53,730 nucleotides of DNA from Paraburkholderia silvatlantica. GTDB lineage: Bacteria; Pseudomonadota; Gammaproteobacteria; Burkholderiales; Burkholderiaceae. The notes under the pieces were generated by a model. It saw nothing but the letters and a program-made list of their open reading frames with translations. It made no database searches and was not told the origin of the DNA. The position numbers were made by a program, and so were the translations under genes. Location of the stretch: positions 1 to 53,730 of the forward strand of contig NZ_QEOL01000039.1 of NCBI RefSeq assembly GCF_003096715.1. Direction: 5' to 3'. Below, piece by piece: positions 24,900 through 33,661 of the stretch. Numbering within the stretch: position 1 is the stretch's first letter; the number at the start of each line of letters is the position of its first letter.

Positions 24900-26105
24900 T
24901 CAGAACTTGTGACGGATCCCCACCACGACGAGCGCCTGATTGTCGGCGCCCGAACTCACGCCGAAGTCGCCGATCGATGCCTGCGCAACGACACTCGAAC
25001 CCTTCGCGTCGAGCGAGTGGCCGCTCGCCTTCTGGTAGCCGGCGAGCGCGTAGAGATCAGTGCGTTTGGAGAGCGAGTAGCCGCTGCCGAGGTTCACCTG
25101 GTTGTAGTGGGCCGACGAAGGGCCGGTGAGCGACGTGTAGTTGTAGCCCGCGCCCACGCGCAGCGCCGGCGTGATCTGATAGTTCAGGAACGCCGAGCCG
25201 CTATTGAATTTCGCGGTTTGGTGGAAGGTCGAGTACGCGTCGTTTGCGTATTGCGTGTTCGAGTAAGCCAGCCCGAAGCTCAATGCGCCCACCGAATAGC
25301 TGCCGCCCGCGCGCACGATCTGGATGGAACTCGCGCTCGCGAAACCCTGATTGATGACGGTGTTGAAGAGGCTGTCCGAAGTACTCGTCCAGGTGCGCAC
25401 GCCGGACGTGAGCGTGCTGCCGCCGTTGGCGAAGAAATAGCCGGCCGCGAGCGAGAGCGGCCCGTTCGAGTATGCGGCGCCGAAGCTGTATGTCTGTCCG
25501 CTGCCGGTGGCGCCGGCTACGCCGCCAAAGCCGTACAACGCTTCGAACTGCAGCCCCGCGATGAGCGGGCTCGCGTACTTGACCGAGTTGCTCACGCGCA
25601 GGCTGTTGTCGTAGTTATCGAGGTCGCCCGGCGTGCCGAACACGCCGCCGAACGGACCGTCTGCGGTGAGCGGCTGCACGAGATCGACTAGCGGATCGTA
25701 CTGACGGCCGAGCGTGAGCGTGCCCCACGTCGTGCTGGCGAGACCGACGATGGCCTTGCGCCCGAATTCGCGGCTGCCCTGCCCGAGCGCGCCGGTGCCC
25801 ACGCTGAAGCCGTTTTCGAGCTGGAAGATGGCGGCCAGACCGTTGCCGAGATCCTCGATGCCGCGCAGCCCCCAGCGGCTGCCCGAGAGATTGCCGCTGC
25901 TGAGCTTGACGAGCGTGGACTGGTTCTGGCCGTTTGCACTCTGGGCGTTGTGCACGTAGGCGATGCCCGCGTCGACGATGCCGTACAGCGTGACGCTGCT
26001 TTGCGCGTGAGCGTTTGTGGCGATCGTGGCGCCCGATGTGGCGAAGGCGAGCGCGAGTGCGGCAGTTAGCGGGCCGCGTGTGAGAGAGGCGTTTTTGTTG
26101 TTCAT
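24900..26105 (-). CDS. OmpC-like Gram-negative porin
   Basis: A 401-aa outer-membrane protein. A signal peptide ends at AHA before QSSVTLYGIVDAGIAYV, the standard first strand of Burkholderia-type porins. The SRWGLRGIEDLGNGLAAIFQLENGF segment and the C-terminal VVVGIRHKF, ending in Phe, are typical of the 16-strand trimeric family. It lets small hydrophilic solutes cross the outer membrane. The ATG at 26105 (MNNKNASL) gives a normal signal peptide; the upstream in-frame ATG at 26165 would not. Confidence 0.93.
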   Translation of the reverse strand: MNNKNASLTRGPLTAALALAFATSGATIATNAHAQSSVTLYGIVDAGIAYVHNAQSANGQNQSTLVKLSSGNLSGSRWGLRGIEDLGNGLAAIFQLENGFSVGTGALGQGSREFGRKAIVGLASTTWGTLTLGRQYDPLVDLVQPLTADGPFGGVFGTPGDLDNYDNSLRVSNSVKYASPLIAGLQFEALYGFGGVAGATGSGQTYSFGAAYSNGPLSLAAGYFFANGGSTLTSGVRTWTSTSDSLFNTVINQGFASASSIQIVRAGGSYSVGALSFGLAYSNTQYANDAYSTFHQTAKFNSGSAFLNYQITPALRVGAGYNYTSLTGPSSAHYNQVNLGSGYSLSKRTDLYALAGYQKASGHSLDAKGSSVVAQASIGDFGVSSGADNQALVVVGIRHKF

Positions 26106-26307
26106 GCGGGGCGTTCCGTTGCGGGTGGTGGTTGTCGCTGCGCGGTCCTTGCGAGACGGCTGCAAGGCCGGTGCGGCAACGTTACGGAATGCCCGGCAAA
26201 CGGGGAACGAACGATTTCTGCGTTGCTTAGGGGGTGCGGCGGACTTTGCAAAGCGCAGATCGTGCCGGGTTCTGCTTGAGCGCTTTCCTACCGCGCGCGG
26301 ACTCTGC

Positions 26308-26313
26308 TATAAT
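26308..26313 (+). promoter_or_regulatory. -10 box of the tRNA-Ser promoter
   Basis: A consensus TATAAT lies 12 bp before the 5' end of the tRNA. The best -35 candidate at 18-bp spacing (TTTCCT, 26284-26289) is weak. Confidence 0.6.
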
Positions 26314-26325
26314 TCGCGTCCCGCC

Positions 26326-26416
26326 GGAGAGATGGATGAGCGGTTTAAGTCGCACGCCTGGAAAGCGTGTATAGGTTAACAGCCTATCGGGGGTTCGAAT
26401 CCCCCTCTCTCCGCCA
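26326..26416 (+). tRNA. tRNA-Ser (anticodon GGA)
   Basis: A 91-nt class II tRNA with encoded CCA. The acceptor stem GGAGAGA (26326-26332) pairs with TCTCTCC (26406-26412), followed by discriminator G and CCA. The anticodon stem CACGC/GCGTG closes a loop CTGGAAA with anticodon GGA at 26360-26362. A long variable arm (ATAGG...CCTAT) and a T-arm with GTTCGAATC follow. Its 3' end is the insertion point of the island array to the right and remains intact. Confidence 0.97.
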
Positions 26417-26419
26417 GAA
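26402..26419 (+). repeat. Attachment-site core in tRNA-Ser (left copy)
   Basis: The tRNA 3' end and two following bases (CCCCTCTCTCCGCCAGAA) recur exactly at 51176-51193, and a 15-base part (26403-26417) recurs at 44764-44778. Integrases commonly use tRNA 3' ends, and each insertion rebuilds the tRNA and leaves a copy at the far end. Confidence 0.88.
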
Positions 26420-26428
26420 GATGGTGGA

Positions 26429-26464
26429 AAACCCCGTAAAATCAATGATTTACGGGGTTTTTTG
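26429..26464. terminator. Terminator just inside unit A, after tRNA-Ser
   Basis: AAACCCCGTAAA (26429-26440) pairs with TTTACGGGGTTT (26449-26460), followed by TTTTG, with an A-run on the other side. It can stop the tRNA transcript and also the leftward gene at 26488-26877. Confidence 0.85.
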
Positions 26465-26487
26465 TTTTCCGACTCACAATTCAACTA

Positions 26488-26877
26488 TCAAACGCCGTTA
26501 ATCATCCGATTGACTTTAGTCTGATTGGTGTCAAACCACTCGGCAATCTTCGCATCTGTCGTTCCTTCCGCACGCATCTTGCGCATGGTCGGAGCGTCAT
26601 TAGGGGTGATGTCGGCGTTAGCTAGTTGTGCGATCTCACTCGTAAATTCCGCAACTTTTTGATGCATGGATTGGATATTAACCATCGCATCCATCATCTC
26701 CTGAGGCTTGAGATTCGGGTTGGTTGCTAAGTCACGGATGGCCTGCTCCTTGGCCGTTTCGAAACTCTCTTTAGCCTGTCGATATCGGGCAGCAGTAGAC
26801 GCTGAGAGTGGCGCGGCAGACTTGGCCTCGTCTCGCGCAACTTCGGTAGATTCTGGGACTAAGGTTATTTTAGGCAT
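26488..26877 (-). CDS. Unrecognised protein with C-terminal helix-turn-helix-like end
   Basis: 129 aa from the ATG at 26877. The middle (about 28-100) is helical and charged, consistent with a coiled coil. The end (TTDAKIAEWFDTNQTKVNRMI) resembles the helix-turn-helix found at the C-terminus of serine resolvases. I do not recognise the family. A perfect palindrome at 26891-26913, 14 bp upstream of the start, would suit an autoregulatory operator. An in-frame ATG at 26910 lies inside that palindrome and is less likely. Confidence 0.62.
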   Translation of the reverse strand: MPKITLVPESTEVARDEAKSAAPLSASTAARYRQAKESFETAKEQAIRDLATNPNLKPQEMMDAMVNIQSMHQKVAEFTSEIAQLANADITPNDAPTMRKMRAEGTTDAKIAEWFDTNQTKVNRMINGV

Positions 26878-26890
26878 GATGGAAGGATCG

Positions 26891-26913
26891 TGAATGAATT
26901 GACGATTCATTCA
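26891..26913. promoter_or_regulatory. Perfect palindrome, probable operator
   Basis: TGAATGAAT (26891-26899) and ATTCATTCA (26905-26913) are perfect inverted halves around TGACG. It sits immediately upstream of the leftward gene with an HTH-like end and about 260 bp upstream of the serine recombinase. No protein has been shown to bind it. Confidence 0.6.
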
Positions 26914-27175
26914 TTGTACACGAGCGGGAGATTTCCACCCTTGATCTGGTTGGGCCGTGGCATTTGCTCCCCGCCCCGCTACGATCCTCCCGTTCGATAA
27001 CTGGAGCTTCGGCCAGCCAAGCCCCGGCGTGACTGATGAGGGAAGTTTCCGAGCGGTAATCAACCGTCCGATTTCTTACCACCAGCCGTTCGGTGTTTGC
27101 AATGGTAAAAAAGTCCTTGTAAACACATTGATTTCCTGGCATCCTGGCTACCACGTTTAATTACCGGGGTTGCCG

Positions 27176-27751
27176 ATGGCCCGCACGTTCCTGTATGCCC
27201 GAGTCTCAACGGCGGAGCAAACTACCGAGAACCAATTGCTGGAAGCACGCAGCGCTGGATTTGCAGTCCTGCCACGCCATACGATCGAGGAAACCGTCTC
27301 GGGCAGCGTTCCCGCTGCAGAACGTCCCGGATTTTCGAAGCTATTGGATCGACTGGATGAGGGGGACAAGCTTGTCGTCACCAAGTTGGACCGGCTGGGT
27401 CGCAATACAACCGACGTGCTCACGACCATCGAGCGATTAGCAGGTCTCGGCATCTGCGTGCACTGTCTGGCGCTCAAGGGAGTCGATCTAACCAGTGCGT
27501 CGGGAAAGCTCCACATGACCGTGCTGGCGGCAGTGTCACAGTTCGAGCGAGACCTGCTAATCGAGCGTACACACGCTGGACTCGCTCGAGCTAAAGCAGG
27601 CGGGAAGAAGCTCGGACGCAAAGACGCGCTAAGTGCGGTGCAAAAGGCGGAAATTCGGGAAAAGCTAGCGAAGGGAGCAACAGCGCGCGGTCTGGCAAAG
27701 GAATATGCCGTCTCGCACCCGACAGTTCTGAAAGCTGCGCACATCGACTAG
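27176..27751 (+). CDS. Serine recombinase (resolvase/invertase family)
   Basis: A 191-aa small serine recombinase. The catalytic domain starts MARTFLYARVSTAEQ with nucleophile Ser11, continues with VTKLDRLGRNTTDVL (the KLDRLGR motif) and AVSQFERDLLIERTHAGL, and ends in a helix-turn-helix (about 150-190: ARGLAKEYAVSHPTVLKA). Such enzymes invert or resolve DNA between short crossover sites. No obvious inverted pair flanks it here. The ATG at 27176 is chosen over TTG at 27170. Confidence 0.92.
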   Translation: MARTFLYARVSTAEQTTENQLLEARSAGFAVLPRHTIEETVSGSVPAAERPGFSKLLDRLDEGDKLVVTKLDRLGRNTTDVLTTIERLAGLGICVHCLALKGVDLTSASGKLHMTVLAAVSQFERDLLIERTHAGLARAKAGGKKLGRKDALSAVQKAEIREKLAKGATARGLAKEYAVSHPTVLKAAHID

Positions 27752-27955
27752 GCATGTCAGCATGCTCTGCCTCATCAGATCGACTCAAATTGACGTTCGA
27801 TTCGAAAACCGGAACCCAGTGATCACATTGAGCCGCATTGTCGATTTCGCAGACATGCCTCAAAATCCATGCTGACAGCGGTCGAGCTATTTTGGCGGTT
27901 ATGCGTTATGAATAGCTGGTCTCGCGGATGCATATACAAGGAAAGGACCAGCATT

Positions 27956-28138
27956 ATGACCGCGTTAGGGCGGCGCAACGAGCGGGGAACAAGAGGGGCT
28001 GTACTAGGGGCGGTTGCGGGAGTCTCACGCACCAAAACTGGGACGTTGCGCGGTGCGACGAACTGTGCCGACCTGAGTGGGCGGGTCGCCGCGATCGCTA
28101 GCCACGAGAAAAGCAAAATACGCGTGGTGAGATCATGA
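27956..28138 (+). CDS. Small basic protein coupled to the methyltransferase
   Basis: A 60-aa ORF, rich in Arg, Gly and Ala (TALGRRNERGTRGAVLGAV), with GAAAGGA about 10 bases upstream of its ATG. Its stop overlaps the methyltransferase ATG (ATGA at 28135), the usual sign of translational coupling, which favours a real gene. An upstream in-frame ATG at 27908 would add 16 residues. No family is recognised. It could be a small accessory or DNA-binding subunit. Confidence 0.5.
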   Translation: MTALGRRNERGTRGAVLGAVAGVSRTKTGTLRGATNCADLSGRVAAIASHEKSKIRVVRS

Positions 28139-29259
28139 CGCGACCGATGGCATACGACCGCGAGAACGCGCTAAATGCGATTTGCCCATATTTCACAATG
28201 TTTCCACTCGAATACCCTCTCCGGGTATTGAAAAACCACAGCCGGAACACTCCAGTGGTTATGGACCCATTCTGTGGCCGCGGCACCACCTTATTCGCTG
28301 CTCGCAAGCTCGGTTTGGTCTCCCGAGGTATCGACTCGTCACCGGTCGCCATCGCAATCGCGCGCTCCAAGCTAGCGGCAGTTGACACCAAGGCGGTACT
28401 TGAATTAGCTGCGTCCTACATAGAGCAGCATCGCCCGGTCGCGGTGCCAAACTCGGAGTTCTTTCAGTACGCGTTCGCGCCGACCGTGCTTCAGCAAGTG
28501 TGTGCCATTCGCGAGCAGTTGTTGATGGTGAGGCGTGATAGCGATGCCACCGCAGTCCTCCGCGCAGCCATGCTCGGCTGCTTACACGGTCCTTTGAATA
28601 AAAACCACGACCGCCTTTCTTATTTTTCCAATCAGATGCCGCGCACCTTTTCCGCCAAACCGGACTATTCGGTGCGGTATTGGCGCGATCATGGGCTTCG
28701 CCCGCCTGAAGTTGACGTGCTAGCTGTCCTTCGGCGCAAAGTAGAACGCCTTTTCAACGATCAACTTCCTCACATAGGTGGCATCGCAAACGCACGACAT
28801 GGAGATTCACGACTAGCCAAGTCGGTGCCGATGGCAAACAGGGACTTTTCGGTCGTCGTAACGTCGCCGCCATATTACGGAATGCGCACATATGTCGAAG
28901 ATCAGTGGCTGCGTAACTGGTTCTTAGGCGGAAGCGACCAAGTGGAATATGGCAACGAGTTCCAGTTGGAACACGCTGGTACAGCAGCGTTCGCGAAATC
29001 GCTGGGCCGCGTCTGGAAGAACATGGCGCGGACTAATGCAGATGATCTGGACATGCATATCCGTTTTGGAATCATCCCATCTGCGAAGGTAGATGCGAAG
29101 GCGCTACTACGGGCCTCATTGGAAGAATCACGTGTGGCGTGGAGGGAGGTGTCGGTTCGTCCCGCAGACACTGCGTCGTCCGGAAAGCGTCAGGCAGACC
29201 ACATGTCGACCGCTTCGTCGGCCGCAATCGAGTATGACTTTCATATAAAAAGGATGTAG
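28135..29259 (+). CDS. DNA amino-methyltransferase (N6-adenine/N4-cytosine type)
   Basis: A 374-aa protein with a SAM-binding motif I DPFCGRGTT at residues 44-52, GIDSSP (65-70) as the next strand, and the catalytic motif IV TSPPY at 243-247. TSPPY is commonest in N4-cytosine or some N6-adenine enzymes. About 190 residues lie between the two motifs, so the target-recognition region is probably inserted there (alpha-like order). It is coupled by ATGA to the 60-aa ORF and ends only 10 bp before the large nuclease-helicase, so the three form one operon. It would mark self DNA. Confidence 0.85.
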   Translation: MTRPMAYDRENALNAICPYFTMFPLEYPLRVLKNHSRNTPVVMDPFCGRGTTLFAARKLGLVSRGIDSSPVAIAIARSKLAAVDTKAVLELAASYIEQHRPVAVPNSEFFQYAFAPTVLQQVCAIREQLLMVRRDSDATAVLRAAMLGCLHGPLNKNHDRLSYFSNQMPRTFSAKPDYSVRYWRDHGLRPPEVDVLAVLRRKVERLFNDQLPHIGGIANARHGDSRLAKSVPMANRDFSVVVTSPPYYGMRTYVEDQWLRNWFLGGSDQVEYGNEFQLEHAGTAAFAKSLGRVWKNMARTNADDLDMHIRFGIIPSAKVDAKALLRASLEESRVAWREVSVRPADTASSGKRQADHMSTASSAAIEYDFHIKRM

Positions 29260-29269
29260 GGGAATTTCC

Positions 29270-32200
29270 ATGGCAACTGGGCCTGCCGCTATCTCGCTGA
29301 AAGTATCAAAGAGCACGCTGTCGATGTTCCTGCGCACCAGGTGCGACAAAGAATTGTTCTTATCACTTCATGACAAAACAACGATGGCGGCGGCCGGAAT
29401 GCCGCAACCCATCAAGCGACCAGGAATCGGCGTACTGGCCGTTCAAGGTAAAGAATTCGAAATAGACCGCAACGACGCGCTGGTCCGGCTGTTCGGCAAT
29501 GTGGTGCGGCTCTCGAAGTCCGGCGGTACTTACCGTGATGTCGATCTACAAGCGGAACTCACACGACTCACAAGCTCGCCGACCTTGATTTTGCAAGGTC
29601 GCTTTTCCGTTGCCGCCCACCAGGCAACGGTCCTATCCAATGTAGGGCTTTCGCCAACTGATGCGGCCGTCGTGCCAGTGTTGGCCGACTTCATCCCGGA
29701 CATCGTGTTCGTGCGTTCAGCGATCGACGGCGAGACAGAGGTGTGTCCGGACGGCACGCGCAACGCCATCGATCACTCGACGGAGACACGGCTCGCTCTA
29801 AGCATCTTCGACATCAAACACACCGCCGAGGCAAATCCGAGTTACTGCTCAGAGATTGCCATGTACGCGCTAATGCTGTCCAACTGGCTGGCAATGCATC
29901 CAGAACTTGCGCGTCGCTACTTTGTTAGCGCAAATGCATACCTCTGGACCCGCTATAAGCAAGGTGACAGCAGACTCGATCAACTCGAGCAGGCCGGTGG
30001 CGCGACCATTGCACAGTTGCTCGGCGCTTTGGTTTCGGATTCGGAGGATGCGCAACTGCGCTACTATCTAGCGGCGATACGCGGATTCTTCGACGACGTT
30101 GTTCGAGTCGTGAGAACTGCTAGAACCGCCCCCGGTGGCTGGCAGAATCTTGATTGGCACGTAGCTAATTCCTGTGGTAGCTGTGACTGGCTGGGCGACA
30201 AGCGCCACATGGGAAAGAACCAAGCAGATATTGTTGATGCCAATCCGACCCACTACTGCATGCCTTTGGCTGCCGCGACCGGTCACCTCTGCCTCGTTCC
30301 CGGTGTCACGCGTGGAGCGAAGAAGGTACTGCGCCTAAATACCGTACCCGATATGACCGCACTCGCTGGTGCGGTCGGACACCCGGCACTTCAGCAGCAC
30401 ACGATTCTCAAGCGAGAAGCCAAGACACTTCCAGCACGTTCAACGGCCATCATGACAGGTGCGCTGTCCACGGATGCAAGCGCAGTCATCGCCTCGCTAG
30501 TGCCTAGCGCCAATTTACTGCTATACGCCAGTATCAACTTCGATTCTAGTTCCGGCTTGCTAACTGGTCTGGCGCTATCGGGAACGGCTACGAGCTTTAC
30601 GGCAGGCCAAGCTCCACGCCGCTTTCAGGCGGTTCCTTTCGTGGTCGATCAAAAGACGCTGGACGCAGAATGGGTCGCCCTAGAGGCATTTCTTACGCAA
30701 ATAGCCAATTGCGTCGACGTCGCGGAAAACATGGTCACGGGTTCAGTAACTGCCCAAATTCATTTCTGGGAGCTGAGACAGTTTCAGGAGCTGTGCAACG
30801 CGATGGGACGCCATCTGCCACGCGTAATGGCACTGACAACACGCAAAGCTAAGGCGCTGGTCTGGGTCTTCCCGCCGGACGAAATGATTGCAAGGCCTGA
30901 TTCGTTAGAGGCTGCTACTGTGGTCGCGGTGGAGGAAATTGTTCGCCGAATGGTGTTTGCGCCGACTCGACACGTCATTACTCTTTTTGACACCGTTGAA
31001 CACTATCGTTTAGGGGCGTCGCCAGCCGTACATGACTCGTACTATCGCGAGTATCTTAGCAATGGCATTCCTCGCGAACGCATCTACGAGATTTGGTCGA
31101 ATAGCACACAAATCAAGCGAGGCAATGGCAATCTGGTGCCTCGAAACACTGTGATCTCACAGTATTCAGACGCTCTCGCACGCCAGTCGCGCGCTTTAGA
31201 GGCAGTCTGCGAGAAGTTGCGCCAAGACTACCGAGGACAGTTTCGTGCGAAAGCAACACGTGTTCCGACGTCGATTCCTCGCGGTGCGTCGAACGTTGCT
31301 TTTGACGGAAAACTTTGGTTGTGGTGGGACCAGTTAGAGTTCAATGCGTCTCAACTTGAAGCGCACATTCGCCTGTCGATGGATGGGGAACGACTTGAGG
31401 CCAGCTACGAGTCTGTAGTCCTCAAGAATGGCGCGCACGCGGGAAACGACATCTACGACTTCGACGTTAGTGCAAACTCGGCAGAGGCAAAGTTCAAAGA
31501 GGATTCGATGCTCACGATCGGCAAACTCGGCCATCCGGGCATGCCTCTGCAGCACGCTGCGCGATTGCTGCGGCCGGGGAGCCCCGGGTATGGCGGTAAC
31601 ACCGATCTGCTGGCTCGGCCGTTGTGGTCGGTGTTAGAGGCACGGCTGCTAAGTTTCGACCGAGTGCACCGGCGCGCGCGGGTTCAACTGCGTGTAAAAA
31701 ATGAACCGTTGTTCGTACCCTACCTGATTGCCAATGCATCGGTCCCGTTGTTGGACGATGTTTTTCTTGTGGAAGGCAAGAAGCCCAAACTTTTTAACTG
31801 GGCAGAGCACAGCGCCCCAATTTTGGAGGGGATAGGAACTCCTCGGATTGCAGTGCCGGACAACAATGCAGCGGTTGCAATGGGGATTTCACCGTCCGCT
31901 CGACGAGGTGGAAGTTCGCTCGAGACCCCGGCAGCGCGCGTGCTGTGGAATCCGGCTGCACTCGAGCAGAAGGTCATTACCGCGCCAGCGACCTCGCTAT
32001 CGCTGGCGGGCTATGTGCGCAGACTGGACGGCTTGAACGACTCCCAAGAACGCGCAGTCGCTCATTCCCTTGAACGAGGGCTCACGCTCATCTGGGGGCC
32101 TCCTGGCACAGGAAAAACCAAGACACTCGCGGCCATGCTTCATGCGATGGCAGTCCACGCTACCAGCGTGGGGCAGCCACTGCGGATACTCGTAACTGGT

Positions 32201-33514
32201 CCAACCTACAAAGCGGTAGAGGAAGTGATGCTGCGCTCGGCAAGGGCCGCAAGCAGCGATCCGGCGTCAGCAGCAGCCTTTTATATGGGCTACTCACAAG
32301 GTCGAGCTATCGGCACGGTACCCACTGGATTGGCGGGACACGTCAGCTATCAGACTATGGTATTCGACCGATCAGAACCAAATATGCAGAACTGCTTGCG
32401 CTCACTTTCCGGGGGCACGGGAGTCACCATTGTCGGCTGCCAAGTCCGTCAAGGTCGGCAATTTGCAAAGTACATGGCGGGCAGTTCGTTGCATCCGGTG
32501 TTTGACGTCGTTGTCATAGATGAAAGCTCGCAGGTCTCTGTGCCGCATTCCTTGTCTGCACTTTCAGGGCTGCAAGACGACTCGCGTCTGATTATTGCGG
32601 GCGATCATCTGCAAATGCCGCCAATTGCTTCAATTGAAGCGCCCGCCGACGCCGCCTACCTCGTCGGCAGCATCCAGACGTATTTAACCAAGCGAACGTT
32701 CAGTGCACCGGTGTTGCCTTGCGTGCTCGAACGCAATTACAGATCGGCAGAGGATATCGTTGCCTTTGCGCGACGCATCGGCTACCCGGCCTCCCTGACG
32801 TCGGAGTATGGCGCTACACGCCTACATTACTTGCAGCCGCTTCCGGCCCAAGCTGCTTATCCCGCTCATCTGCCCTGGTGCACGGCCTTCAACGAATTGC
32901 TGAGACCGGAGGCGGTAGTCGCAACGCTCCTGCACGAGGACGAATTGTCGTCTCAGGGAAACGCGTTCGAGGCAAAAGTGGTTGCCGGCATGGTGTGGAT
33001 GTTAAGACAGTCGATCAGCGCGGAGTTGGACGGCCGCGCGTCGGGTATCCCTGCTCATCGAGCACCTACGCCGCAAGAGTTCTGGTCCAATTGCATTGGC
33101 ATTGTGACACCGCACCGTGCTCAACGAGCACTGGTTATCCGAGAACTCGAATTTCTCTATCCTAGCGAGAGTGACCAGATCGCCGACGCGGTAGACACTG
33201 TCGAACGATTCCAAGGAGGGGAGCGCCATACGATTATCGTAACCTTTGGGGTGGCGGACGTCGACGTGATTGGCGGGGAGGAGGCGTTTCTTATGCAGTT
33301 GGAACGGACCAATGTTGCTGTTTCGCGCGCGATGGCCAAATGCATCGTGGTTATGCCAGACGCCTTGGCCTCGCACATTCCTGAAGACAAACGAGCACTT
33401 GAGACTGCGCACGCGCTAAAAGACTACGTCGACGAATTCTGCAACCGTCGTGTCGATACGATGGTCGTGGGCCCCAGCGAATCCCGCTGGGCACAAGTGC
33501 GCTGGCATAGCTAA
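29270..33514 (+). CDS. Fe-S RecB/Cas4-like nuclease fused to SF1 (Dna2/Upf1-type) helicase
   Basis: 1414 aa. N-terminal nuclease: acidic residue at Asp144 (IPDIVF), D181-x-K183 (FDIKHT) and a following E-x3-Y (EIAMY) give the PD-(D/E)XK RecB pattern. Cys25 (RTRCDKELF), Cys302 and Cys305 (CGSC) and Cys330 (HYC) match the four cysteines of Cas4/AddB/Dna2 iron-sulfur nucleases. A ~600-residue middle part is unassigned. C-terminal SF1 helicase: Walker A GPPGTGKTK (943-951), DESSQ (1084-1088), AGDHLQMPP (1110-1118), ERNYRS (1154-1159), VAVSRA (near 1350). It resembles TM0106-type nuclease-helicases. It follows the methyltransferase by 10 bp. Confidence 0.87.
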   Translation: MATGPAAISLKVSKSTLSMFLRTRCDKELFLSLHDKTTMAAAGMPQPIKRPGIGVLAVQGKEFEIDRNDALVRLFGNVVRLSKSGGTYRDVDLQAELTRLTSSPTLILQGRFSVAAHQATVLSNVGLSPTDAAVVPVLADFIPDIVFVRSAIDGETEVCPDGTRNAIDHSTETRLALSIFDIKHTAEANPSYCSEIAMYALMLSNWLAMHPELARRYFVSANAYLWTRYKQGDSRLDQLEQAGGATIAQLLGALVSDSEDAQLRYYLAAIRGFFDDVVRVVRTARTAPGGWQNLDWHVANSCGSCDWLGDKRHMGKNQADIVDANPTHYCMPLAAATGHLCLVPGVTRGAKKVLRLNTVPDMTALAGAVGHPALQQHTILKREAKTLPARSTAIMTGALSTDASAVIASLVPSANLLLYASINFDSSSGLLTGLALSGTATSFTAGQAPRRFQAVPFVVDQKTLDAEWVALEAFLTQIANCVDVAENMVTGSVTAQIHFWELRQFQELCNAMGRHLPRVMALTTRKAKALVWVFPPDEMIARPDSLEAATVVAVEEIVRRMVFAPTRHVITLFDTVEHYRLGASPAVHDSYYREYLSNGIPRERIYEIWSNSTQIKRGNGNLVPRNTVISQYSDALARQSRALEAVCEKLRQDYRGQFRAKATRVPTSIPRGASNVAFDGKLWLWWDQLEFNASQLEAHIRLSMDGERLEASYESVVLKNGAHAGNDIYDFDVSANSAEAKFKEDSMLTIGKLGHPGMPLQHAARLLRPGSPGYGGNTDLLARPLWSVLEARLLSFDRVHRRARVQLRVKNEPLFVPYLIANASVPLLDDVFLVEGKKPKLFNWAEHSAPILEGIGTPRIAVPDNNAAVAMGISPSARRGGSSLETPAARVLWNPAALEQKVITAPATSLSLAGYVRRLDGLNDSQERAVAHSLERGLTLIWGPPGTGKTKTLAAMLHAMAVHATSVGQPLRILVTGPTYKAVEEVMLRSARAASSDPASAAAFYMGYSQGRAIGTVPTGLAGHVSYQTMVFDRSEPNMQNCLRSLSGGTGVTIVGCQVRQGRQFAKYMAGSSLHPVFDVVVIDESSQVSVPHSLSALSGLQDDSRLIIAGDHLQMPPIASIEAPADAAYLVGSIQTYLTKRTFSAPVLPCVLERNYRSAEDIVAFARRIGYPASLTSEYGATRLHYLQPLPAQAAYPAHLPWCTAFNELLRPEAVVATLLHEDELSSQGNAFEAKVVAGMVWMLRQSISAELDGRASGIPAHRAPTPQEFWSNCIGIVTPHRAQRALVIRELEFLYPSESDQIADAVDTVERFQGGERHTIIVTFGVADVDVIGGEEAFLMQLERTNVAVSRAMAKCIVVMPDALASHIPEDKRALETAHALKDYVDEFCNRRVDTMVVGPSESRWAQVRWHS

Positions 33515-33579
33515 GGCAAGCTAGACAATCCACGAAACATCACGCCGCGTCTGCTTCGAGGGCGAGCGTAGCGAACGAA

Positions 33580-33603
33580 CCCGAGAGAGGCTGCTCTCTC
33601 GGG
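33580..33603. other. Perfect 10-bp hairpin between the helicase and OLD genes
   Basis: CCCGAGAGAG (33580-33589) and CTCTCTCGGG (33594-33603) pair perfectly around a 4-nt loop. The only T-run nearby is GTTAGTTTT some ten bases on. It may attenuate or separate expression of the upstream operon and the OLD gene, which starts 58 bp later. Confidence 0.55.
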
Positions 33604-33661
33604 CAGCGAGTTAGTTTTCGCGACGCACTCTCTGGCGAAATGCTTAAGGACTCGACCTGCA

